A stretch of 64,000 bases of DNA, taken from Colius striatus (lineage: Eukaryota > Chordata > Aves > Coliiformes > Coliidae). The notes under the pieces are model-generated. The model was given only the letters and a program-made list of their open reading frames with translations. It searched no databases and was not told where the DNA came from. Position 1 is the first letter of the stretch. The number at the start of each line of letters is the position of its first letter. Below are positions 32,700 to 43,707 of the stretch, piece after piece. The position numbers and the translations under genes are program-made. The DNA lies in NCBI RefSeq assembly GCF_028858725.1, contig NC_084789.1, positions 41,695,594 through 41,759,593 of the forward strand. The letters run 5' to 3'.

Positions 32700-33125
32700 T
32701 TTAAACTGACTTTCGTTCCAAAGAACTCGTGAATGTATTTTCCCCCTTCTCTCCATCACCCTCAGTTGCAGTTTCTCTGTTCATCATTTTCTCGCCTCCC
32801 GTTCATTGCTTTAACCATTTTCTGTTTTAAACTTACACTGTATTTCATTCATTACTTTAAATATCATTTCCCTGTTTATTTTATCCTTTCAGTATCTCTG
32901 CTGGCTCTTAACTTGGTTCCATTTTTCCTTCAGGCCATTGCTTATTTCTTCTTCCCCTTTAATTTTACCATTATTGCTTTATTTCACTTTAATTTTTAAC
33001 CTAAGCTTGTATCAATTCTTTCCTTTTCAGCCCCTTTTAACCTCATTTCCCCCCTTGTTTCAGAATTTAAGTTACTTTAACATTTTACCTCAGAATTTGA
33101 TTCTATTTTCTCTTTTATCAGGGGC
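32700..33125. other. T-rich / pyrimidine-rich tract upstream of FMNL1
   Basis: About 400 bp of strongly T-rich + strand sequence with repeated TTTT, TTCC and TTTAA motifs, in sharp contrast to the adjoining CpG island. No coding exon was recognised. Confidence 0.7.
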
Positions 33126-33394
33126 AGGTGGGAGCCAGGAGGTGTTGGGCTCCCTCCCCTCGTCTCCTTTTCCCTTCTTTCCCCATCTCAGTCACTGTGG
33201 GAGGGAAAGCTGAGGCTGAGCAAACTCACCGCACCCCTGGGGACCTCAAGTGTGTGACAGCAGGGCTGGGAGCTCCTGGGATTTGGCAAAATTTGCTGAA
33301 ATTTCAGATTTGAGGAAACATCTGCTGAGGGATGGGTGGAGGATGGGCCCAGGTGGGATCCTGGCATCCCCAGAATCTGAGGGTTGGAGAGGGA

Positions 33395-33882
33395 AGAACC
33401 CGCTGAGGTTCAACAAGGGCAAGGGCAGAGTCCTGCAGCTGGGGGGGAACAACCCCCTGCACCAGGACAGGCTGGGGGTGACCTGCTGGAGAGCAGCTCC
33501 AGGAGAGAGACCTGGCAGTGCTGGGGGATAATAAACTCATCTGGAGTCCTGTGTCCAGTTCTGGGCTCCCCAGCTGCAGAGGGACAGGGAACTGCTGGAG
33601 AGAGGCCAGCACAGGGCACCAAGATGCTCAGGGCACTTTTCTTCTGTGGTGGCCAGTGCCAGGACAAAGGGTAACAGGCACAGGAGAAGAAGCCCCTTTG
33701 GTGCTGAGGTGAGGGAGCCCTGGCCCAGGCTGCCCAGGGAGGGTGTGGAGGCTCCTTCTCAGGAGGTTCCCAAACCCACCTGGACACGTTCCCGAGCAAG
33801 GGGAAGCTGCTTGAGCAGGGGCTGGGGCTGGAGCAGCTCTACAAGGCCCTTCCAGCCTCCACCACTGTGGGATTCTGTGACC
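33395..33882 (+). mobile_element. CR1 LINE 3' fragment
   Basis: Contains the avian CR1 reverse-transcriptase tail signature GAGGTTCAACAAGGGCAAGG, then AGTCCTGCAGCTGGGGGG, the 3' UTR landmarks CCTTTGGTGCTGAGG and CAGGCTGCCCAGGGAGGG, and the terminal GGGATTCTGTGA. There is an internal deletion between about 33540 and 33640 relative to a typical CR1. It is 5'-truncated and non-functional. Confidence 0.88.
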
Positions 33883-35864
33883 TGTCACGCTCTGGAAGCC
33901 CCCGCTCAGCCCTGGGCTCAGTCCCCAGCGTCACCGTGTCCCTCTGGCTCTCGTGGCACCTCCTGTCTGACAGGACCCACCGCGGTGTCGGTGTCCCGCA
34001 GGGACCGGGGGAACACGCCAGACCCGTTCTGCCACCCTCTCCCAGCCCCAGCCCCAGCCAGGCGAGCGGCAGCTGCCTCCAAAGCTGCCCCCACAGCCCC
34101 AGCTGCCCTGGGAGCGATGCCACGTCCCTCTCCCCGTGTCAGGGGTCGGGAGGCCAGCGAGGAGCCGTGGGCGGCACCTGAATCGGGGTCACCCACACTG
34201 GGGTTTGTTCTGGTTCTCTGAAGCTCAGTTTTGCACCTGAACTCTCTTTGTTTCATCAGACATTTCAGCATCTGATGGAAGGCTGAGGTTTATTTTCTCA
34301 GTGAACTCCATTCCACTCTAGGGCAGAACATCACACTCTTGGTGGGGATTTTGCCCCTGAATGTGCAGGTCCCCAAAATCCCCCCTCCCCTACTTTTTGC
34401 CCTTAGAGCTACCCAGGCCATATTTCCTCACCCAAATAAAGCATCCCTAGGCCTGCGTTGTGCAGCCCAGAATGAACCCAAGATTATCACCAGAACTTGG
34501 CACTGAAGGATTAAGCTCCAGAAGCTTGAAGGTGTTTGAAGTGCTGAGCCCACCTCAGCTACCTGCCAGGAGCTGGACTGAGGGGCACCCGAGACAGGGA
34601 GTGAATCCTCCCAAAGGCTTTGCTCTCCCTTTCTGCCTTGCTGGAGGAGTTCTGATGATTTCAGGACTTACTCTGAAGTCATGTGGCTGAAGTGAAGATT
34701 CACTCAAAAATCTTCCTAGATGGAAAGGTCAAAATCTTCCTTTGCCTCTGAGCTGCTGAGATTGGATTTCTATTTTCAGCACTGCTGAATTTCTCAGTGG
34801 CTGTAATGAATTCCAGGTATAACTCCACTCTTCATTCATGTCTCAAGCACACATTTTGATGTGTTAAGCCATGGGAAGCAGAGGAAGGAGAAGAAACCTG
34901 TGCTTTCTGTCAGTAAATGAGCTGCTTCTGTAGGCAAATCAGTTTTCACAGCATAAAACACAGGAGCACAGCAAGAAAGCTCATGTCTGGAGGCCTGGGA
35001 CGTGGATTTTCAGGGCTGCCAGGAGTTTGGAAAACAGATGAAGATAAACATAGTTCCCAAACAGAAATATTTTGGTAATGTCACATGGTAAATAGCTCAT
35101 CAAGGGATTGATTATATGTAACTTGGTGTTTGCTTATCATCTGCAGCTTGGAGGCATGCAGCCTGCTTCCCAAGGGGGCTGTGAGTTCAGAGTCTGTGGG
35201 ACGAGGAAAACACGGAGCAGATATTGGGTAAAAAAATGGGACATGATGTGTGTGAACATCAAGAGAAGGGTAGAGGAGCTTCCCTTCCTTCCTCTGGGAA
35301 GGGAAAACAAACACCAGGGATAGAATATGGAACGGTTTAGATTGTTTGTCTCTAAGGAAGAATCCACTTCTGCCACTGAAGAGACGGAAGGAAGAGAAAG
35401 CAGGTGAGCTCTGGCAGGAGATGTCTGCCTGGCTGTGAACAAGCCATGGCTGAACCCTGAGAGGAATCACCTCCAGCCTGGCAAGTGATGGAGAGAGACA
35501 TTCACATGGTTCAAAGGGGCTCCCTGTGCTCCAGCCCGGAGCGCCACGCACCACCTTCCTAATTAAGTTCCTTCTCAATTTGCATATGCTGTTTCCAAGA
35601 AGGGAAGAGACCAGTGAGCCCCAGGCAGAGCAGGTTCCAGCTCTGACACACCACAGCGACCTCCTCTTATGGGACTCCAGAGCTCCCCTGGGACAGGAGC
35701 CCTGGCTGGGTCACGGTGGGAGCTGCTGGTGGAGGCTTCATCCCCATCACTCCCCACTCCTCTCCCCACTGCTCGAAGAGCTCCAGAGCTGGGGTGGCAC
35801 GGCCACGCTGGCATTGCTCCAGCCTCCCCTGTAGCTGCAGCACTCCCACCTTCCTCCTCCTCAA
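33883..35864. other. Unique intergenic sequence between CR1 and the macrosatellite
   Basis: No coding exon or RNA gene was recognised. It contains a + strand AATAAA at 34435-34440 without other gene evidence. At the array border, a minus-strand open frame runs from the array into glutamate-rich flanking sequence (LFEEEEGG, about 35840-35870); I could not assign it. Confidence 0.5.
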
Positions 35865-35995
35865 AGAGGTTTGACGCCAAAGATGGGCAAATAACTTCAG
35901 GTTCTCACCTCTCGGTGCCTCCCCAGTGCCCCGCAGTCCCGGGGCTGCTCCCGGGCTCCAGCCCAAAGCCGCCGGCAGCTGAAGCCCCGCGGGTT

Positions 35996-38900
35996 TCAAT
36001 CAGGTCCGTCCGCCCGTTGCAGCCGCAGGCGGCAGCCGCCGCAGTCCCCAACAAGGTCCGACCGCGCCGACACCCGCCCCCCCACTCCTGCCCCCCCACC
36101 GGCCCAAGCTCCGGCCGCCGCTCCCCGGCCGGGGGGCTTCAACCCGAGCCCCCTCCCGCCGCTCCCCGCCCGGCTCCCGCTGCGGGGCTCCGGCAGCTCC
36201 GGCGCCGCCACAACACCCGGCACAGCCCGGGGCTCACACCGGCACCGACCCCGCTCCTCGCCCTGCCCTCAGCCGCTCCCACCAGCCGACACCGACAGCT
36301 CCCAGCGCCCGGGCTCACACGCAGCCCTGGCGCCTCGCACTCACTTCTGCCCTTCCCCTCACACCGGGGCGTTACGAGAAGCTCTGCCCACACCAATCCC
36401 CCGCCCACACCATGGACCCACCTCTGGCACCAGCCCCCGGCAGCTCTCAGCCTCCAGAGCCCCGGCAGCAGCCCCCCGCAGGCACACAGCAGAGCCGCTC
36501 ATTGCCGCCAGCTCTGCTGCACGAAAGCCTGGAGAAACCCGCGGGAGATGAGGGCTTCAAATCACTGCTGGCTTATCGGGGTCAGGAGCTGCAGTCCCCC
36601 TCTGCTCAGGGCTTCGTGTTCCCCAGCCGGCTGTTCAGGTAACAGACAGACCCCAACTGTAACGTGTGTGTTGAGCCTCAGAGCCGCACCAAGGGCATGT
36701 GCTGTGGACCTGGTGGAATCACAGCCCGGCGCGGCTTCGCCAATCACGAGGCAGCAAAGGGGCTGAACAGCACCAATCAGAGCTGGGCAAACCCAGACTG
36801 TGCAGCCAAGGGGCTGGAAGGGCCCAGCACAGCGGCACCCACAGGAGCTGCTGCAGCTGCACAAGGGCAGCAGCGATGGACACGGGCTGCCCGCTGCTCG
36901 CTTTTCAGATCAGTCCCCACCCTCTGTAGCTGTTTGCATCAACTGCTGTGGGCAGCACAAAGTTGGAGGGAACGAGACGTTCCACGTGTGACAGACCCGA
37001 TGGCTCATGTCAGAGAGAACAGGGAGTAGGTCTGGCAGCGATTGTAGAGCCTCTGAGCAGCTCAGCTAAAGAGTCCAGGGTCTGATGAGGGGTTCAAGTC
37101 CCCATTTGGTTATTTGGGTGAGGGGGTTGAGTCCCTGGTTGTGTGGAAATGAACCCCACAGCAGCATTTCCCCCAGCATGGAAGGGAACGTGGACTTTAG
37201 GAACAAGAGTCCCTGACATGGCAATAACGGACCAGCTGCAGCAGAAACTGAGCCCCTGGCAGACGAGTGGAACTCGCAGTCAAAAAGCCGTTTGTGATGT
37301 GCTCACGGCAAGGGCTGTTTCTGTGCTGCCCTGGGCAATGGTTCCCTGTGGCACTCGTTGTGCTCACAGAGGTTTGACGCCAAAGATGGGCAAATAACTT
37401 CGGGTTCTCACCTCTCGGTGCCTCCCCAGTGCCCCCCAGTCCCGGGGCTGCTCCGGGGCTGCAGCCCAAAGCCGCCGGCAGCTGAAGCCCCGCGGGTTTC
37501 AATCAGGTCCGTCCGCCCGTTGCAGCCGCAGGCGGCAGCCGCCGCAGTCCCCAACAAGGTCCGACCGCGCCGACACCCGCCCCCCCACTCCTGCCCCCCC
37601 ACCGGCCCAAGCTCCGGCCGCCGCTCCCCGCCCGGGGGGCTTCACCCCGAGCCCCCTCCCGCCGCTCCCCGCCCGGCTCCCGCTGCGGGGCTCCAGCAGC
37701 TCCGGCACAGCCCGGGGCTCACACCGGCACCGACCCCGCTCCTCGCCCTGCCCTCAGCCGCTCCCACCAGCCGACACCGACTGCTCAGCGCCCGGGCTCA
37801 CACGCAGCCCTGGCGCCTCGCACTCACTTCTGCCCTTCCCCTCACACCGGGGCGTTACGAGAAGCTCTGCCCACACCAATCCCCCGCCCACACCATGAAC
37901 CCACCTCTGGCACCAGCCCCCGGCAGCTCTCAGCCTCCAGAGCCCCGGCAGCAGCCCCCCGCAGGCACACAGCAGAGCCGCTCATTGCCGCCAGCTCTGC
38001 TGCACGAAAGCCTGGAGAAACCCGCGGGAGATGAGGGCTTCAAATCACTGCTGGGTTATCGGGGTCAGGAGCTGCAGTCCCCCTCTGCTCAGGGCTTCGT
38101 GTTCCCCAGCCGGCTGTTCAGGTAACAGACAGACCCCAACTGTAACGTGTGTGTTGAGCCTCAGAGCCGCACCAAGGGCATGTGCTGTGGACCTGGTGGA
38201 ATCACAGCCCGGCGCGGCTTCGCCAATCACGAGGCAGCAAAGGGGCTGAACAGCACCAATCAGAGCTGGGCAAACCCAGACTGTGCAGCCAAGGGGCTGG
38301 AAGGGCCCAGCACAGCGGCACCCACAGGAGCTGCTGCAGCTGCACAAGGGCAGCAGCGATGGACACGGGCTGCCCGCTGCTCGCTTTTCAGATCAGTCCC
38401 CACCCTCTGTAGCTGTAGTCAAAAAGCTGTTTGTGATGTGCTCACGGCAAAGGCTGTTTCTGTGCTGCCCTGGGCAATGGTTCCCTGTGGCACTCGTTGT
38501 GCTCACAGAGGTTTGACGCCAAAGATGGGCAAATAACTTCAGGTTCTCACCTCTCGGTGCCTCCCCGGGTCCCCCTGTCCCGGGGCTGCTCCCGGGCTCC
38601 AGCCCAAAGCCGCCGGCAGCTGAAGCGCCCGCGGGTTTCAATCAGGTCCGTCCGCCCGTTGCAGCCGCAGGCGGCAGCCGCCGCAGTCCCCAACAAGGTC
38701 CGACCGCGCCGACACCCGCCCCCCCACTCCTGCCCCCCCACCGGCCCAAGCTCCGGCCGCCGCTCCCCGGCCGGGGGGCTTCACCCCGAGCCCTCTCCCG
38801 CCGCTCCCCGCCCGGCTCCCGCTGCGGGGCTCCAGCAGCTCCGGCGCCACCACAACACCCGGCACAGCCCGGGGCTCACACCGGCACCGACCCCGCTCCT

Positions 38901-39851
38901 CGCCCTGCCCTCAGCCGCTCCCACCAGCCGACACCGACTGCTCAGCGCCCGGGCTCACACGCAGCCCCGGCGCCTCGCACTCACTTCTGCCCTTCCCCTC
39001 ACACCGGGGCGTTACGAGAAGCTCTGCCCACACCAATCCCCCGCCCACACCATGAACCCACCTCTGGCACCAGAAAGGACGGCCCATGGTAGAGCGAGCA
39101 GGGTGGATTGGGAATGTGACCCTCGCATTAGCTCACATAAATAACCCGGTTTGGCTGAGGGCTTACAATCTTGGTTGGGTTATTTGGGTGAGACGTTTAA
39201 GCCCCCCCTTTGGTCAGGGGTTTCTGTTCCCCTGCTGGTTATTAAAGTAAGAGATAATAAACTGTTCTAACTTACTACATTAAACACCCGTTTTTATTTC
39301 CTGGAGACTTGCCCAAAAGCAGCTTTTCTGGCCTCAGCCATTTGTGTCCTCTTCAGAGCTTCCAGCTCTTACTCCCCTGTCCTTTTCACAGCAGAGGGAT
39401 TGGGCTCTGTTTAAGAAAAGTAATACTTTCTTCCTAGCTGCTGCTGCGAGAGGCTCAGACCTCGTCGGGGCAGAGACCCAGAGCCTTGGTGCTGCTCCGG
39501 GCTGCAGCTCAGGTCTGTGGGCACATGGACACAGGGAACGGTGAGGAACTGCCCAGGCTCAGCCTCCCTCCTGTGCTGGGGGAACACGTGGGGCAGCCAT
39601 GGGACACAGCAATGGGGCAGCACCACAGAGTGAGCTGAGGTTCCCCGCAGCAGCAGAATCACAAAGTCCTGGGTCCCTGTAACCCAGCAATTTGGAGAGG
39701 GCACAAACTACAGCGGATGCCCCCCGGGAGCCAAACAAAATCCTCCTGGGGCAGCTTTCAGACACCTCTCGGTGCCTCCCCGGGTCCCGCTGACCCAGGG
39801 CTGCTCCCGGGCTCCAGCCCAAAGCCGCCGGCAGCTGAAGCCCCGCGGGTT
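35996..39851. repeat. Higher-order repeat copy 1 (L-S-II, 3,856 bp)
   Basis: Core anchors at 35996, 37499 and 38638. The first, leftmost unit has more private differences than the inner copies, for example ATGGACCC where other copies have ATGAACCC at 36412, and GGCTTATC for GGGTTATC, as expected for an array edge. Confidence 0.9.
36360..36790. promoter_or_regulatory. Promoter-like module of an L unit (CCAAT boxes and GC box), repeated through the array
   Basis: In the first unit CCAAT occurs at 36393-36397, followed by CCCCCGCCCAC (GC-box-like). Two more lie at 36740-36744 and 36773-36777, 33 bp apart on the same strand. That spacing is about three helical turns and is typical of paired NF-Y sites. 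The same three boxes are kept in the L and S units. Transcription from them is not shown by sequence. Confidence 0.4.
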
Positions 39852-42800
39852 TCAATCAGGTCCGTCCGCCCGTTGCAGCCGCAGGCGGCAGCCGCCGCAG
39901 TCCCCAACAAGGTCCGACCGCGCCGACACCCGCCCCCCCACTCCTGCCCCCCCTCCGGCCCAAGCTCCGGCCGCTGCTCCCCGGCCGGGGGGCTTCACCC
40001 CGAGCCCCCTCCCGCCGCTCCCCGCCCGGCTCCCGCTGCGGGGCTCCGGCAGCTCCGGCGCCGCCACAACACCCGGCACAGCCCGGGGCTCACACCGGCA
40101 CCGACCCCGCTCCTCGCCCTGCCCTCAGCCGCTCCCACCAGCCGACACCGACTGCTCCCAGCGCCCGGGCTCACACGCAGCCCTGGCGCCTCGCACTCAC
40201 TTCTGCCCTTCCCCTCACACCGGGGCGTTACGAGAAGCTCTGCCCACACCAATCCCCCGCCCACACCATGAACCCACCTCTGGCACCAGCCCCCGGCAGC
40301 TCTCAGCCTCCAGAGCCCCGGCAGCAGCCCCCCGCAGGCACACAGCAGAGCCGCTCATTGCCGCCAGCTCTGCTGCACGAAAGCCTGGAGAAACCCGCGG
40401 GAGATGAGGGCTTCAAATCACTGCTGGGTTATCGGGGTCAGGAGCTGCAGTCCCCCTCTGCTCAGGGCTTCGTGTTCCCCAGCCGGCTGTTCAGGTAACA
40501 GACAGACCCCAACTGTAACGTGTGTGTTGAGCCTCAGAGCCGCACCAAGGGCATGTGCTGTGGACCTGGTGGAATCACAGCCCGGCGCGGCTTCGCCAAT
40601 CACGAGGCAGCAAAGGGGCTGAACAGCACCAATCAGAGCTGGGCAAACCCAGACTGTGCAGCCAAGGGGCTGGAAGGGCCCAGCACAGCGGCACCCACAG
40701 GAGCTGCTGCAGCTGCACAAGGCCAGCAGCGATGGACACGGGCTGCCCGCTGCTCGCTTTTCAGATCAGTCCCCACCCTCTGTAGCTGTTTGCATCAACT
40801 GCTGTGGGCAGCACAAAGTTGGAGGGAACGAGACGTTCCACGTGTGACAGACCCGATGGCTCATGTCAGAGAGAACAGGGAGTAGGTCTGGCAGCGATTG
40901 TAGAGCCTCTGAGCAGCTCAGCTAAAGAGTCCAGGGTCTGATGAGGGCTTCAAGTCCCCATTTGGTTATTTGGGTGAGGGGGTTGAGTCCCTGGTTGTGT
41001 GGAAATGAACCCCACAGCAGCATTTCCCCCAGCATGGAAGGGAACGTGGACCTTAGGAACAAGAGTCCCTGACATGGCAATAACGGACCAGCTGCAGCAG
41101 AAACTCAGCCCCTGGCAGTCGAGTGGAGCTTGCAGTCAAAAAGCCGTTTGTGATGTGCTCACGGCAAGGGCTGTTTCTGTGCTGCCCTGGGCAATGGTTC
41201 CCTGTGGCACTCGTTGTGCTCACAGAGGTTTGACGCCAAAGATGGGCAAATAACTTCGGGTTCTCACCTCTCGGTGCCTCCCCAGTGCCCCCCAGTCCCG
41301 GGGCTGCTCCGGGGCTGCAGCCCAAAGCCGCCGGCAGCTGAAGCCCCGCGGGTTTCAATCAGGTCCGTCCGCCCGTTGCAGCCGCAGGCGGCAGCCGCCG
41401 CAGTCCCCAACAAGGTCCGACCGCGCCGACACCCGCCCCCCCACTCCTGCCCCCCCACCGGCCCAAGCTCCGGCCGCCGCTCCCCGCCCGGGGGGCTTCA
41501 CCCCGAGCCCCCTCCCGCCGCTCCCCGCCCGGCTCCCGCTGCGGGGCTCCAGCAGCTCCGGCACAGCCCGGGGCTCACACCGGCACCGACCCCGCTCCTC
41601 GCCCTGCCCTCAGCCGCTCCCACCAGCCGACACCGACTGCTCAGCGCCCGGGCTCACACGCAGCCCTGGCGCCTCGCACTCACTTCTGCCCTTCCCCTCA
41701 CACCGGGGCGTTACGAGAAGCTCTGCCCACACCAATCCCCCGCCCACACCATGAACCCACCTCTGGCACCAGCCCCCGGCAGCTCTCAGCCTCCAGAGCC
41801 CCGGCAGCAGCCCCCCGCAGGCACACAGCAGAGCCGCTCATTGCCGCCAGCTCTGCTGCACGAAAGCCTGGAGAAACCCGCGGGAGATGAGGGCTTCAAA
41901 TCACTGCTGGGTTATCGGGGTCAGGAGCTGCAGTCCCCCTCTGCTCAGGGCTTCGTGTTCCCCAGCCGGCTGTTCAGGTAACAGACAGACCCCAACTGTA
42001 ACGTGTGTGTTGAGCCTCAGAGCCGCACCAAGGGCATGTGCTGTGGACCTGGTGGAATCACAGCCCGGCGCGGCTTCGCCAATCACGAGGCAGCAAAGGG
42101 GCTGAACAGCACCAATCAGAGCTGGGCAAACCCAGACTGTGCAGCCAAGGGGCTGGAAGGGCCCAGCACAGCGGCACCCACAGGAGCTGCTGCAGCTGCA
42201 CAAGGCCAGCAGCGATGGACACGGGCTGCCCGCTGCTCGCTTTTCAGATCAGTCCCCACCCTCTGTAGCTGTAGTCAAAAAGCTGTTTGTGATGTGCTCA
42301 CGGCAAAGGCTGTTTCTGTGCTGCCCTGGGCAATGGTTCCCTGTGGCACTCGTTGTGCTCACAGAGGTTTGACGCCAAAGATGGGCAAATAACTTCAGGT
42401 TCTCACCTCTCGGTGCCTCCCCGGGTCCCCCTGTCCCGGGGCTGCTCCCGGGCTCCAGCCCAAAGCCGCCGGCAGCTGAAGCGCCCGCGGGTTTCAATCA
42501 GGTCCGTCCGCCCGTTGCAGCCGCAGGCGGCAGCCGCCGCAGTCCCCAACAAGGTCCGACCGCGCCGACACCCGCCCCCCCACTCCTGCCCCCCCACCGG
42601 CCCAAGCTCCGGCCGCCGCTCCCCGGCCGGGGGGCTTCACCCCGAGCCCTCTCCCGCCGCTCCCCGCCCGGCTCCCGCTGCGGGGCTCCAGCAGCTCCGG
42701 CGCCACCACAACACCCGGCACAGCCCGGGGCTCACACCGGCACCGACCCCGCTCCTCGCCCTGCCCTCAGCCGCTCCCACCAGCCGACACCGACTGCTCA

Positions 42801-43707
42801 GCGCCCGGGCTCACACGCAGCCCTGGCGCCTCGCACTCACTTCTGCCCTTCCCCTCACACCGGGGCGTTACGAGAAGCTCTGCCCACACCAATCCCCCGC
42901 CCACACCATGAACCCACCTCTGGCACCAGAAAGGACGGCCCATGGTAGAGCGAGCAGGGTGGATTGGGAATGTGACCCTCGCATTAGCTCACATAAATAA
43001 CCCGGTTTGGCTGAGGGCTTACAATCTTGGTTGGGTTATTTGGGTGAGACGTTTAAGCCCCCCCTTTGGTCAGGGGTTTCTGTTCCCCTGCTGGTTATTA
43101 AAGTAAGAGATAATAAACTGTTCTAACTTACTACATTAAACACCCGTTTTTATTTCCTGGAGACTTGCCCAAAAGCAGCTTTTCTGGCCTCAGCCATTTG
43201 TGTCCTCTTCAGAGCTTCCAGCTCTTACTCCCCTGTCCTTTTCACAGCAGAGGGATTGGGCTCTGTTTAAGAAAAGTAATACTTTCTTCCTAGCTGCTGC
43301 TGCGAGAGGCTCAGACCTCGTCGGGGCAGAGACCCAGAGCCTTGGTGCTGCTCCGGGCTGCAGCTCAGGTCTGTGGGCACATGGACACAGGGAACGGTGA
43401 GGAACTGCCCAGGCTCAGCCTCCCTCCTGTGCTGGGGGAACACGTGGGGCAGCCATGGGACACAGCAATGGGGCAGCACCACAGAGTGAGCTGAGGTTCC
43501 CCGCAGCAGCAGAATCACAAAGTCCTGGGTCCCTGTAACCCAGCAATTTGGAGAGGGCACAAACTACAGCGGATGCCCCCCGGGAGCCAAACAAAATCCT
43601 CCTGGGGCAGCTTTCAGACACCTCTCGGTGCCTCCCCGGGTCCCGCTGACCCAGGGCTGCTCCCGGGCTCCAGCCCAAAGCCGCCGGCAGCTGAAGCCCC
43701 GCGGGTT
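39852..43707. repeat. Higher-order repeat copy 2 (L-S-II, 3,856 bp)
   Basis: Core anchors at 39852, 41355 and 42494. By eye almost identical to copy 3 over its whole length. Confidence 0.93.

Noticed and set aside
36412-36642. Proline/glutamine-rich 76-codon frame (MDPPLAPAPGSS...) and longer fused frames up to 365 codons, repeated in array units
   Set aside because: Their conservation between copies reflects recent duplication of the DNA. Frames are broken or re-joined differently between units, composition follows GC content, and no domain is recognisable.
37040-37110. tRNA-like segment with a GGTTCAAGTCC B-box match in L units
   Set aside because: The interval between the D-arm-like and T-arm-like parts is about 8 nt too short for an anticodon arm plus variable loop, and there is no acceptor stem. 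At most it is a decayed relic or coincidence.
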